From the NCBI RefSeq assembly GCF_001044235.1, contig NZ_JYNL01000020.1:489111-553110 (forward strand): DNA of 64,000 nt, written 5' to 3'. Both the position numbers and the translations under genes were made by a program. Origin of the DNA: Mycolicibacterium chlorophenolicum. GTDB taxonomy: Bacteria; Actinomycetota; Actinomycetes; Mycobacteriales; Mycobacteriaceae. The notes below the pieces were generated by a model that was given only the letters and a program-made list of their open reading frames with translations, did no database searches and had not been told where the DNA came from. Within the stretch, counting starts at the first letter, position 1. The number at the start of each line of letters is the position of its first letter. This document shows positions 19,926 through 27,195 of the stretch, one piece after another.

Positions 19926-20666
19926 TCAACGAGTGGGGACGACGAAACCCCACGGCAGTTCGAGGCGGTGCTGTGCGAGCAGATCCGCGTCGGAGAGCAC
20001 CTCGCCGATCGCGCCGTCGGCAACGATGACGCCACCGTCCATCACGATGGCCCGCGAGCACAGCTGCGCGGCGTACGGCAGGTCGTGGGTGACGATCAGC
20101 ATCGTGGCGTCGAGCCCGGCCAGCGTCTCGGCGAGCTCGCGGCGGGCCACCGGATCGAGGTTGGCCGACGGCTCGTCGAGGACGAGAACCTCGGGCTCGC
20201 ACGCCAGTACGGTGGCCAGTGCCGCGCGGCGCCGCTGTCCGCCCGACATGTGGGCAGGGCTGCGGTCGGCCAGCCCACTCATCGACACCACCTCCAGGGC
20301 GTGCGCCACCCGGGCCTCCAACTCGGCCCCGCGCACCCCGAAGTTGGCCGGACCGAACGCGACGTCCTGAGCCAGGGTCGGCATGAACAACTGGTCGTCG
20401 GGATCCTGGAACACCAGTCCCACGCGGCGCCGGATCTCGCGAAGGGTGTTGCGCCCCAACGCTGTCCCACCGATCTCGACGCTGCCGCGCGATGCGGTCA
20501 GCACACCGTTGAGGTGGAGCATCAGCGTCGTCTTGCCCGCACCGTTGGGACCGAGCAGCGCGACCCGCTCGCCGGGCGCGACGTCGAGGTCGACACCGGC
20601 GAGCGCGACGTGCCCGTCGGGATAGGTGTAATGCAGGTCCTCGACCCGGACCGCCGGCGTGCTCAC
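19926..20666 (-). CDS. cbiO: ECF cobalt/nickel transporter ATPase (CbiO type)
   Basis: 246-aa ABC ATPase energising metal uptake. Walker A is VALLGPNGAGKTTLMLHLNG, the Q-loop VGLVFQDPDDQLFMPTL is typical of CbiO/EcfA, and the signature HMSGGQRRRAALATVLA and Walker B VLVLDEPSANLDP follow. GTG at 20666 overlaps the cbiQ stop (GTGA) and is preferred. ATG at 20678 (MGDPVSTPAV) is an alternative without a visible Shine-Dalgarno. It is last in the cbiM-N-Q-O operon and converges on mtr across a 106-nt gap. Confidence 0.93.
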   Translation of the reverse strand: MSTPAVRVEDLHYTYPDGHVALAGVDLDVAPGERVALLGPNGAGKTTLMLHLNGVLTASRGSVEIGGTALGRNTLREIRRRVGLVFQDPDDQLFMPTLAQDVAFGPANFGVRGAELEARVAHALEVVSMSGLADRSPAHMSGGQRRRAALATVLACEPEVLVLDEPSANLDPVARRELAETLAGLDATMLIVTHDLPYAAQLCSRAIVMDGGVIVADGAIGEVLSDADLLAQHRLELPWGFVVPTR

Positions 20667-21442
20667 CGGATCACCCATGCCGACAGTGCGACCGTCACCG
20701 CCGCCGACGCGGGCAGCAGGGCCAGCGCCCACTGTCGCGGCGACGCCGCGGCCGCGCAGCCCGCGCCCAGCGCGAGCGGCGGCACCCGCCCGTCGAAACC
20801 CCGCGACAGCATGGCGAGATACACCCGCTCACCCCGCTCGTAGGACCGCAGGAACAGCGCCCCGACGCCGGTGGCGGTGGCACCGATCTGGTGCAGCATG
20901 CGGGGTGAGTCGCCGCGGGAGATCCGGGCCAGCCGCATCCGCCGGATCTCGGCGGCCAGCACGTCGACGTAGCGGATCATCAGCGTCAGCATCGAGACGA
21001 TCACCGCGGGCACCCGCAACCGGCTCAGCGCCACGGGCAGCTCGCGCGCGGTCGTGGTGGCGGCCACGGTCAGCGACGCGGCCACTCCGAGCGTGCCCTT
21101 GATCACGATGCCCCAGGCCGCGTAGAGGCCGGGCACCGACAGCGACAGTCCCGCAACGCTGACCTGCTCCCCTCCCTCGGCGAACGGCAGCAGCACCGCC
21201 AGCACCACGAAAGGGGCTTCGATCAGCATCCGCGGCAGGATCCAGCGCACCGGGATGCGCGCCACCGACCAGATCGCCACGATGATGAGGGCGTAGATCC
21301 CGAAGGGCCAGAACAGTTCCCGGGGCGTGGCGACGACGGCCAGCACGAACGTCACCAGCACCACGATCTTGACCTCCGCCGGCAGCCGGTGCGCCGGTGA
21401 GTCGCCGTCGCGGTACAGGGGGTGCGCGTGACCCGCTCCCAT
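20663..21442 (-). CDS. cbiQ: ECF cobalt/nickel transporter transmembrane subunit (CbiQ type)
   Basis: 259-aa T-component with five to six membrane helices. The coupling region RMRLARISRGDSPR and the diagnostic block LFLRSYERGERVYLAMLSRGFDG, which carries the Ala-Arg-Gly-type motifs contacting the ATPase, are clear. It joins the ATPase CbiO to the substrate-capturing CbiM/N. It lies 15 nt after the small PDGLE subunit. The family cannot tell cobalt from nickel. Confidence 0.92.
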   Translation of the reverse strand: MGAGHAHPLYRDGDSPAHRLPAEVKIVVLVTFVLAVVATPRELFWPFGIYALIIVAIWSVARIPVRWILPRMLIEAPFVVLAVLLPFAEGGEQVSVAGLSLSVPGLYAAWGIVIKGTLGVAASLTVAATTTARELPVALSRLRVPAVIVSMLTLMIRYVDVLAAEIRRMRLARISRGDSPRMLHQIGATATGVGALFLRSYERGERVYLAMLSRGFDGRVPPLALGAGCAAAASPRQWALALLPASAAVTVALSAWVIR

Positions 21443-21457
21443 GTCGTCAGGCCCGCG

Positions 21458-21820
21458 TCAGTCGTCGGAGACGGGTGCCGACGCCGACCTGCCGCGGGAG
21501 CGCGCGATCAACCAGAACGCGCCGAACGCGACCAGGACGGTCACGGCCACTCCGGCGATGCCGGCCACACCGTTGGTGCCGTCGCGCCCGCCCACGGTGT
21601 AGTCGGCCAGCGGGGAGTGCGCCAGCGCATGGGAATCGGCGTGCTGGGCGATGCAGTCGCCCTGCAGCTGTTCGCCCTGCGGGGTCTCGATCACCTGGCA
21701 GCCCTGCAGGGTGGCCGAGTCCAAGCCGTCGGGGCTCGAGCTGGCGAGGTAGGACAACCCGCCGGCGATCAGCAGCGTCGCCACCGCGAAGCCGGCCCAG
21801 AACCGCCACCGGGCCGTCAT
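21458..21820 (-). CDS. Small PDGLE-domain subunit of the Co/Ni transporter (CbiN/NikN-like)
   Basis: 120 aa with two membrane helices (residues about 7-25 and 87-106). A SSPDGLDSATL segment after the first helix is the PDGLE motif. The extracytoplasmic part between the helices contains two Cys (QGCQVIETPQGEQLQGDC) and several His (QHADSHALAHS). Paired Cys and a His-rich loop outside the membrane fit metal delivery to CbiM. PDGLE proteins take the place of CbiN/NikN in some transporters. ATG overlaps the cbiM stop (ATGA). Confidence 0.8.
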   Translation of the reverse strand: MTARWRFWAGFAVATLLIAGGLSYLASSSPDGLDSATLQGCQVIETPQGEQLQGDCIAQHADSHALAHSPLADYTVGGRDGTNGVAGIAGVAVTVLVAFGAFWLIARSRGRSASAPVSDD

Positions 21821-22503
21821 GCCGGCACCTCGGCCGCGATGCGGTTGGTCCGCAGCAGGTACACCAGGTCCGGTCGCGCCCGCACGACAGCCACCACGGT
21901 GAGCGCGGTGATGATGCCCTCACCGATGCCGATCAGCACGTGGGTGCCGAACATGTAGGCGGCCACCGTGCCCAGCGAGGAGGAGCCCGCCCCGCCGAGG
22001 GAGTACTCCAGCACGAAGCCCATCGCGGCGCAGACGGTGCCCACCACCGCCGAGCAGAAGGCGACGACGCCGACCGCGGGCACCGACACGTCACCGCGGA
22101 TACGGCGCACCATCCGATAGCTCAGCAGGGCGGTGCCGTATCCGGCGGCCACGCCGATCAGCGCCATGTTGGTGATGTTGGTGCCCAGTGCGGTGACCCC
22201 GCCGTCGGCGAACAGCAGCGACTGCACCACGAGCACGATCGCGACGCACAGCGCACCGGTGAACGGCCCGACCAGGATGGCCGCGAGCGCACCGCCGAGC
22301 AGATGACCGCTGACCCCGGGCAGGATCGGGAAGTTCACCATCTGCACGGCGAAGATGAACGCGGCGACCAGTCCGGCCAGCGGCACGGTCCGCTCGTCGA
22401 GTTCCTCGCGCGCACGCCACGCGCACAGGCCCAGGGCGGTCAGCGCCATGGCCGCGAACAGGACCGACACCGGGGCGTTGACGATGCCGTCACTCATGTG
22501 CAT
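21817..22503 (-). CDS. cbiM: ECF cobalt/nickel transporter S-component (CbiM/NikM type)
   Basis: 228-aa membrane protein. ATG at 22503 gives MHMSDGIVNAPVS, placing His at position 2 as CbiM/NikM require, because the N-terminal amine and His2 bind the metal. The earlier ATG at 22524 (MNVHYQAMHM) would bury this site and is rejected. NFPILPGVSGHLLGGALAAILVGPF is the family signature with further His. It is first in the transporter operon; a 13-bp perfect inverted repeat lies 36 nt upstream of the start. No cobalamin riboswitch was recognised in front. Confidence 0.93.
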   Translation of the reverse strand: MHMSDGIVNAPVSVLFAAMALTALGLCAWRAREELDERTVPLAGLVAAFIFAVQMVNFPILPGVSGHLLGGALAAILVGPFTGALCVAIVLVVQSLLFADGGVTALGTNITNMALIGVAAGYGTALLSYRMVRRIRGDVSVPAVGVVAFCSAVVGTVCAAMGFVLEYSLGGAGSSSLGTVAAYMFGTHVLIGIGEGIITALTVVAVVRARPDLVYLLRTNRIAAEVPA

Positions 22504-22538
22504 CGCCTGGTAGTGGACGTTCACATCGCGAGCGTATG

Positions 22539-22574
22539 GCTCATCTGATCATCTGTCTAGCTGATCAGATGAGC
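22539..22574. promoter_or_regulatory. 13-bp perfect inverted repeat before cbiM (operator or terminator)
   Basis: GCTCATCTGATCA (22539-22551) and TGATCAGATGAGC (22562-22574) are perfect complements separated by 10 nt. The element sits 36 nt upstream of the cbiM ATG and 30 nt after the stop of the preceding flavoprotein. It is AT-richer than its surroundings and has no T-run, which favours an operator for a dimeric repressor. An intercistronic hairpin is the alternative. The spacer contains GTCTAG, the half-site of the GGTCTAGAC palindrome at 26037. Confidence 0.7.
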
Positions 22575-22603
22575 AGGGGTCACCTGTCCGGACGGGTAGG
22601 TGA

Positions 22604-25066
22604 TCAGCCCCGCACCCGTTCCCCCGCCGGGTCGTAGAGCGGGCGCAGCGACACCGAGATCGGGTGCAGCACACCGCCGACGCTGACCTGGTAGTCGCCG
22701 CTGCGCACCCAGTCGGCATCGACGACCGCACCGTCGGCCGCCCGCAGGTACGCCAGCCCGACGCATGCACCGGTCGTCTCCCCCCAGGCCGCCGACGTCG
22801 CCTGCCCCGCAACCGCGCCGTCGCGCAGGATCAGTTCCCCGCCCCAGAGCATCGGATCCGGCGTCTCGACGCGGAACCCGACCAGCTTGCGGCGCGGCCC
22901 CTCCGCCCGCGCCCGCTCCACGGCGTCGCGGCCGAGGAAGCCGATGTCGGTGCCCAGCTTGCACGCGAACAACAGCCCCGCCTCGACGGGGTTCTCACTC
23001 GGCGAGAGCTCCCGGCCGAACGCGCGGTAGCCCTTCTCGAGGCGCAACGACTCGATGGCGTAGTACCCGCCGCGCGCCACGCCCAGCGGCTCGCCCGCCG
23101 CCATCAGGTCCTCGTACACCCCGACCGCGAACTCGGCCGGAACGTAGAGCTCCCAGCCGAGTTCGCCGACATAGGTGATGCGGGTGGCGCGCACCGTCGC
23201 GTACCCGAGCGGGATCACCCGGCTGGTGCCGAACGGGAACGCGGAATCGGAGAGATCGGCGTCGGTGAGCACCGACAACAGGTCGCGCGAGCGTGGGCCC
23301 ATGACACCGAACACCGCGTACGACGACGTGACGTCGACGACGTGGGCGTCCGCCCCGGCGGGCATATGGCGCCGGATGTGGTCCTTGTCCCGCTCGGTGG
23401 TGGCCGCGCTGCTGACCATCAAGAACTCGTCGGCCGCGGTGCGGGTCACGGTGACGTCGGCTTCGTAGGTGCCGCGCGCGTTGAGCATGCCGGTGTACAC
23501 CGACCGGCCCACCGGCACGGCCACGTCGGCGGTACACAGCCACTGCAGCGCGGTCTCGGCGTCGCGGCCGACGATGACGTACTTGGAGAACGACGTCTGG
23601 TCGAACACCGTCACACCGGTGCGCGTGCTGCGCTGCTCGGCGGCCGACCACGGCAGCCAGTTCGGGGTTCCCCAGGTGTAGTCGATCACCGGCGCCTCGC
23701 CGTCGCGCGCGAAGAAGTTCGCGCGCTCCCAGCCCATCTTGCTGCCGAAGTTGGCGCCGGCGGCGTCGAGAAGATGGTGCACCGGCGAGCGGCGGAACGG
23801 CCGCGCGGTCGTCATCTCCCGGTTCGGCCACGGGATCTCGTAGTGGATGCCGAGCACCTCGGCGACCCTGTCGTGCAGCCAGCGGTTGTTGCCGTTGAAC
23901 GGGGCGAACCGGCGGATGTCCACCCCGGTCAGGTCGGTAGTCGGCGCACCCTCGACGATCCACTCGGCCAGCGCCCGGCCCGCGCCGCCGGCGGTGGCGA
24001 TGCCGACGGAGTTGAAGCCGGCGCCGACGAAGAAGTTCCGGCACTCGGGAGCCTCGCCGAGGATGAACTGGTTGTCGGGCGTGAAGCTCTCCGGACCGTT
24101 GTAGAACTTCTTGATGCCGGTGCTCTCCAGCGCCGGGATGCGCAGCAGCGCGCTGTTCATCAGGATCTCGAAGTGCTCCCAGTCCTCGTCGAGGAGCTGG
24201 AACTCGAACGGGTACGGGATCGCATCCGGTGACACCCACGGCTTCGCCTCGGGTTCGAACCCACCGATCACCAGGCCGCCGACCTCCTCCTTGAAGTAGG
24301 TGTAGCCGTCGGGGTCGCGCAGGATCGGCAGGTCGGGGTGCACTCCGGCGATCGGCTCGGAGACGACGTAGAAGTGCTCGGCGGAGTGCAGCGGTACGTT
24401 CGCGCCGACCATCGCGGCCACCTGTTTGGCCCACTGTCCGGCGCAGTTGACGACGATCTCGGCCTCGATGTCGCCGGCGTCGGTGCGCACGCCCCGCACG
24501 ACCCCGTCGGCGGTGAGCACGTCGAGCACCCGGGTCTTCTCGACGATCCGGGCTCCGCGCATCCGCGCCCCCTTGGCCAGCGCGTAGGTCAGGTCGGTCG
24601 GATTGGCCTTGCCGTCGGCGGGCAGCCAGATCGCGCCGACGAGGTCGTCGGTCCGCATCACCGGGTAGTGCTCGAGAGCCTCTGCGGAACTCAGCAATTC
24701 GCATTCGAGGTCGAACGCGGCCGCGTTCGCGGCGGTGCGGCGCAGCTGTTCCATGCGGTCCTCGGTGCGCGCGACGGTGACGCCACCGCACTGCTTGTAT
24801 CCCGCCGAGAGCCCGGTTTCGGCCTCCAACTCGGCGTACAGCGTGGTCGAGTACTGCACCAGCCGGGTCATGCCCTCCGACGCGCGCAGCTGCCCGACGA
24901 GTCCGGCTGCGTGCCAGGTGGTTCCGCTGGAGAGCTGGCCCTGCTCGAGGAGCACCACGTCGGTGATGCCCAGGCGGGTCAGGTGATAGGCGACGCTGGT
25001 GCCGATCACTCCCCCGCCGATGATGACGGCGTGGGCGCGCGACGGCAGCGGTGCGGCAGAGGCCAT
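22604..25066 (-). CDS. Dimethylglycine/sarcosine dehydrogenase-like FAD and folate protein
   Basis: 820 aa, two-part architecture of mitochondrial-type dimethylglycine and sarcosine dehydrogenases. Residues 1 to about 380 are the DAO-type FAD domain (HAVIIGGGVIGTSVAYHLTR). The TWHAAGLVGQL segment at 50-60 holds the His that is 8-alpha-linked to FAD in DMGDH. Then comes a FAO_M linker and, from about 430, aminomethyltransferase (GcvT) domains (VFDQTSFSKYVIVG; RKLVGFRVETPDP) that bind folate. It should demethylate N-methylglycines and give formaldehyde or methylene-THF, but the exact substrate is open. ATG 25066 follows a GAAGGAG box 17 nt after the kinase gene. Confidence 0.87.
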   Translation of the reverse strand: MASAAPLPSRAHAVIIGGGVIGTSVAYHLTRLGITDVVLLEQGQLSSGTTWHAAGLVGQLRASEGMTRLVQYSTTLYAELEAETGLSAGYKQCGGVTVARTEDRMEQLRRTAANAAAFDLECELLSSAEALEHYPVMRTDDLVGAIWLPADGKANPTDLTYALAKGARMRGARIVEKTRVLDVLTADGVVRGVRTDAGDIEAEIVVNCAGQWAKQVAAMVGANVPLHSAEHFYVVSEPIAGVHPDLPILRDPDGYTYFKEEVGGLVIGGFEPEAKPWVSPDAIPYPFEFQLLDEDWEHFEILMNSALLRIPALESTGIKKFYNGPESFTPDNQFILGEAPECRNFFVGAGFNSVGIATAGGAGRALAEWIVEGAPTTDLTGVDIRRFAPFNGNNRWLHDRVAEVLGIHYEIPWPNREMTTARPFRRSPVHHLLDAAGANFGSKMGWERANFFARDGEAPVIDYTWGTPNWLPWSAAEQRSTRTGVTVFDQTSFSKYVIVGRDAETALQWLCTADVAVPVGRSVYTGMLNARGTYEADVTVTRTAADEFLMVSSAATTERDKDHIRRHMPAGADAHVVDVTSSYAVFGVMGPRSRDLLSVLTDADLSDSAFPFGTSRVIPLGYATVRATRITYVGELGWELYVPAEFAVGVYEDLMAAGEPLGVARGGYYAIESLRLEKGYRAFGRELSPSENPVEAGLLFACKLGTDIGFLGRDAVERARAEGPRRKLVGFRVETPDPMLWGGELILRDGAVAGQATSAAWGETTGACVGLAYLRAADGAVVDADWVRSGDYQVSVGGVLHPISVSLRPLYDPAGERVRG

Positions 25067-25083
25067 GGGCGGTGGTGTCTCCT

Positions 25084-26007
25084 TCAGTCGGGCGCCGCGA
25101 CGTCGTCGAGGAGCCGGGGATAGCCGGGGTGGCGGAATTCGGCGACCGCGACCTCGTAGCGCTCCATCGCCCAGGACCAGAAGTCGAATTCCAAGGCACT
25201 GGAACCGTTCTGGATGCAGCCCCACAGCGTCCAGCCGTACTTGGCGACGATGCCCTGCAGATGGGCCCGGGCGGTCTTGTGTCGCAGACGGCGGCCGTGA
25301 TAGCTCGTGACGAGTTCGTCGAGCTGGTCGAGGCTCAGACCGCATTCGCTCCAGATGTTGCCGAGCTCGAAACAGGGGTCGTTGTTGCCCGAGTACTCGT
25401 AGTCGATCAGGTGCATCCGGTCGCCGTGCTCGATGAAGTTGCCGGCGAGGAGGTCGTTGTTGCACGGCACGGTCGTGTCGTCGGTGGCCGTCAGCACCCG
25501 TCGCGCCGCGGCGAAGGCCTCCGCGTGGTCCTGGTAGTCGGCCGGGATCGCGAAGCCCCGGCTGCGGCAGGTCTGCAGGTACGCGGGCTGACGTTCGAAC
25601 ATGTCGAACCGGTTGACGAATCGGGGCCCCCGATGCAGCGTGCGCACTGCTGCGGCCGCCTTGGCGATCACACCGTCGCGCTGGAAGTCGTTGTTCTCCA
25701 GCGTCTTTCCCTCGAGATAGCCGAGCAGCAGCACGCCGAGGTCGGGCCGGTAGTCCAGCACGGGTGCGCCGACGCCGGCGCGGTGGGCGGCGACGCTGTT
25801 CGCGTGCTCGTGGTCGCGGTCGATGCCGAGCAGATTGCGCTCGGTGTCGACGCAGCGGGCGACGTAGACCGCATCGGCGGTGGTGATCTTCACGTTGCGG
25901 TTGGTCAGACCGCCCGACAGTTCCTCCAGCGTCCGCGCACGACCGGCCAGCAACGGAATCTGCTCGAACAGCCCGTCGAGGTGATCGTCGGTGAGCGGTG
26001 ACGACAT
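25084..26007 (-). CDS. Choline/ethanolamine-kinase-like phosphotransferase (APH fold)
   Basis: 307 aa of the APH/choline kinase superfamily. The nucleotide loop region ELSGGLTNRNVKI, catalytic loop VPCNNDLLAGNFIEHGDRMHLIDYEYSGNND (N-D-x-x-x-x-N and the IDYEY metal-binding Asp) and PCFELGNIW are typical of choline/ethanolamine kinases. It would phosphorylate choline, ethanolamine or a related amino alcohol; choline or ethanolamine origin fits the flavoprotein downstream. The promoter has a TACAGT -10 box 6 nt before the ATG (leaderless) and a GGTCTAGAC palindrome over the -35 region. Kinase substrate is inferred. Confidence 0.82.
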   Translation of the reverse strand: MSSPLTDDHLDGLFEQIPLLAGRARTLEELSGGLTNRNVKITTADAVYVARCVDTERNLLGIDRDHEHANSVAAHRAGVGAPVLDYRPDLGVLLLGYLEGKTLENNDFQRDGVIAKAAAAVRTLHRGPRFVNRFDMFERQPAYLQTCRSRGFAIPADYQDHAEAFAAARRVLTATDDTTVPCNNDLLAGNFIEHGDRMHLIDYEYSGNNDPCFELGNIWSECGLSLDQLDELVTSYHGRRLRHKTARAHLQGIVAKYGWTLWGCIQNGSSALEFDFWSWAMERYEVAVAEFRHPGYPRLLDDVAAPD

Positions 26008-26013
26008 CGCTTC

Positions 26014-26047
26014 ACTGTAAACGGGGCCACCGCAAAGGTCTAGACTT
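26014..26047 (-). promoter_or_regulatory. Leaderless promoter with GntR/HutC-type operator before the kinase gene
   Basis: On the minus strand a TACAGT box (26019-26014) ends 6 nt before the ATG at 26007. A palindromic AGGTCTAGACTT (26036-26047) lies where the -35 would be. GGTCTAGAC is the core of the TGGTCTAGACCA site bound by HutC-subfamily GntR regulators such as DasR and NagR. The gene immediately upstream encodes a regulator of exactly that subfamily, so direct local repression is likely. Confidence 0.68.
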
Positions 26048-26060
26048 CAACCGCCTCGGA

Positions 26061-26858
26061 TCACCCGTCGGCGCGGGAGCGGACGCGGATCGCGGTGCGG
26101 TCGGACCGGTGGTAGTCGCGGGAGAACTCCACCGCAACCCCGTTGTCGGCGAACGACGTTCGCACGATCAGCAGCAGTGGACTGCCGGGCTCCACACCGA
26201 GGACGCGGGCCTGCTCGACGGTCGCCGGGGTGGCCTCGATCCGTTCGTCGGCCGACGACGGACCGTGGCCGTACTCCCGCATCAGCGCGTACAGCGAACC
26301 GCCCAGATCCCTGGTGAGCAGGTCGGGGAACACCGCCGCGGGCAGGTAGGCCTCCTCGAGCACGATCGGCTCGCCGTTGGCGGTACGCCCGCGCATGATC
26401 TGATGCACCTCGTCGGTGCGTCGCAGCCCCAACGCCCCGCTCACCTCGGCATCAGGGCGGCCGGTGTGCGCCCCGAGCACCTGAGCGCCGGGCTCCACCT
26501 CGAAACGACGCATCTGCTCGGTGAAGCCGGGCAGGCTGGCGTGGTCGAACTCGAAGCGCGGCGTGGAGACGAAGTTTCCGCCGAACCGGCCGCGGCGCCG
26601 GTCGATCAGGCCCTTGTGCTCCAGCGCGCCGAGCGCCTGGCGCAACGTCATCCGGCTGCAGCCGAGTGCGGTGGCGATCTCGACCTCGGGCGGCAACTTG
26701 TCGCCGGGCACCAGCCCGCCGGAGTCGATCAGGCCCTGCAGCCACGCCGCGATGCGGGCGTGCACCGGCCGGTCGGATCGGCCGTCGAGTCGCGGCCCCG
26801 GCGCCAGCGGCGGCTCGCCGATGCTCAGCACCCGCGTCACCTCGTCACCGGAACTCAC
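26061..26858 (-). CDS. GntR-family regulator, HutC/UTRA subfamily
   Basis: 265 aa. The N-terminal winged helix spans about 30-100 (RIAAWLQGLIDSGGLVPGDKLPPEVEIATALGCSRMTLRQALGALEHKGLI). The C-terminal UTRA effector domain spans about 115-260 (EVHQIMRGRTANGEPIVLEEAYLP; PATVEQARVLGVEPGSPLLLIVRTS; VEFSRDYHRSDRTAIRVR). Start is GTG 26858 overlapping the ArsR stop (GTGA). A HutC-type palindrome lies downstream of its gene at the promoter of the kinase-flavoprotein operon, its probable target. The ligand is unknown; UTRA domains usually bind small catabolites or sugar phosphates. Confidence 0.9.
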   Translation of the reverse strand: MSSGDEVTRVLSIGEPPLAPGPRLDGRSDRPVHARIAAWLQGLIDSGGLVPGDKLPPEVEIATALGCSRMTLRQALGALEHKGLIDRRRGRFGGNFVSTPRFEFDHASLPGFTEQMRRFEVEPGAQVLGAHTGRPDAEVSGALGLRRTDEVHQIMRGRTANGEPIVLEEAYLPAAVFPDLLTRDLGGSLYALMREYGHGPSSADERIEATPATVEQARVLGVEPGSPLLLIVRTSFADNGVAVEFSRDYHRSDRTAIRVRSRADG

Positions 26859-27175
26859 CCGTGCCGGGCCCCGATCCAGTGCAGCAGATCGTGGACGGTG
26901 TCGTCGTCGAGGCGATAGCGCACCGAGCGGCCCTCGCGGGTGTTGCTCACCCAGCCCTGCTGGCGGAGCACCCGCAGCGCCTGGGACACCGCGTTCTCGG
27001 AGCGGCCGAGCGCGGCCGCCAGATCGCTGACGGAGATGCCGGGTGAGCGGTGCAGGCAGAGCAGGATCTCCAGGCGGTGCGGATCCGAGACCAGGTCGAA
27101 GCGCTGCGCCCAGCCGGAGGTGTCGACCTCGGCCAGCGCCGACGACGCGCGTTCGACCCGTTCGGCATCCTCCAC
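26855..27175 (-). CDS. ArsR/SmtB-family winged-helix regulator
   Basis: 106 aa. LVSDPHRLEILLCLHRSPGISVSDLAAALGRSENAVSQALRVLRQQGWVSNTREGRSVRYRLDDDTVHDLLHWIGARHG is the ArsR DNA-binding fold nearly to its end. One Cys occurs in the helix before recognition (LLCLH), and the last helix has Asp and His residues (DDTVHDLLHW) where alpha-5 metal sensors bind Ni, Co or Zn. Metal sensing is therefore possible but not shown. GTG 27175 is supported by a TAGATT box ending 7 nt upstream (27188-27183), giving a leaderless mRNA. It is coupled to gntR by GTGA. Confidence 0.82.
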   Translation of the reverse strand: MEDAERVERASSALAEVDTSGWAQRFDLVSDPHRLEILLCLHRSPGISVSDLAAALGRSENAVSQALRVLRQQGWVSNTREGRSVRYRLDDDTVHDLLHWIGARHG

Positions 27176-27195
27176 GGAAGTCAATCTAACCGGCG

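Noticed and set aside
19910..19927. Small hairpin GAACAT-TTTTCG-ATGTTC as a terminator between mtr and cbiO
   Set aside because: The stem is only 6 bp and overlaps the cbiO stop; it is too weak and lacks a clear T-run on the needed side.
22504..22603. Cobalamin riboswitch before cbiM
   Set aside because: No B12-box (AGCCACTG-type) was recognised and the gap is under 110 nt; only the inverted repeat stands out.
22595..25465. Minus-strand extension of the dehydrogenase-like gene to 25465
   Set aside because: The extra 133 residues overlap the kinase gene and lack homology; ATG 25066 directly precedes the FAD motif.
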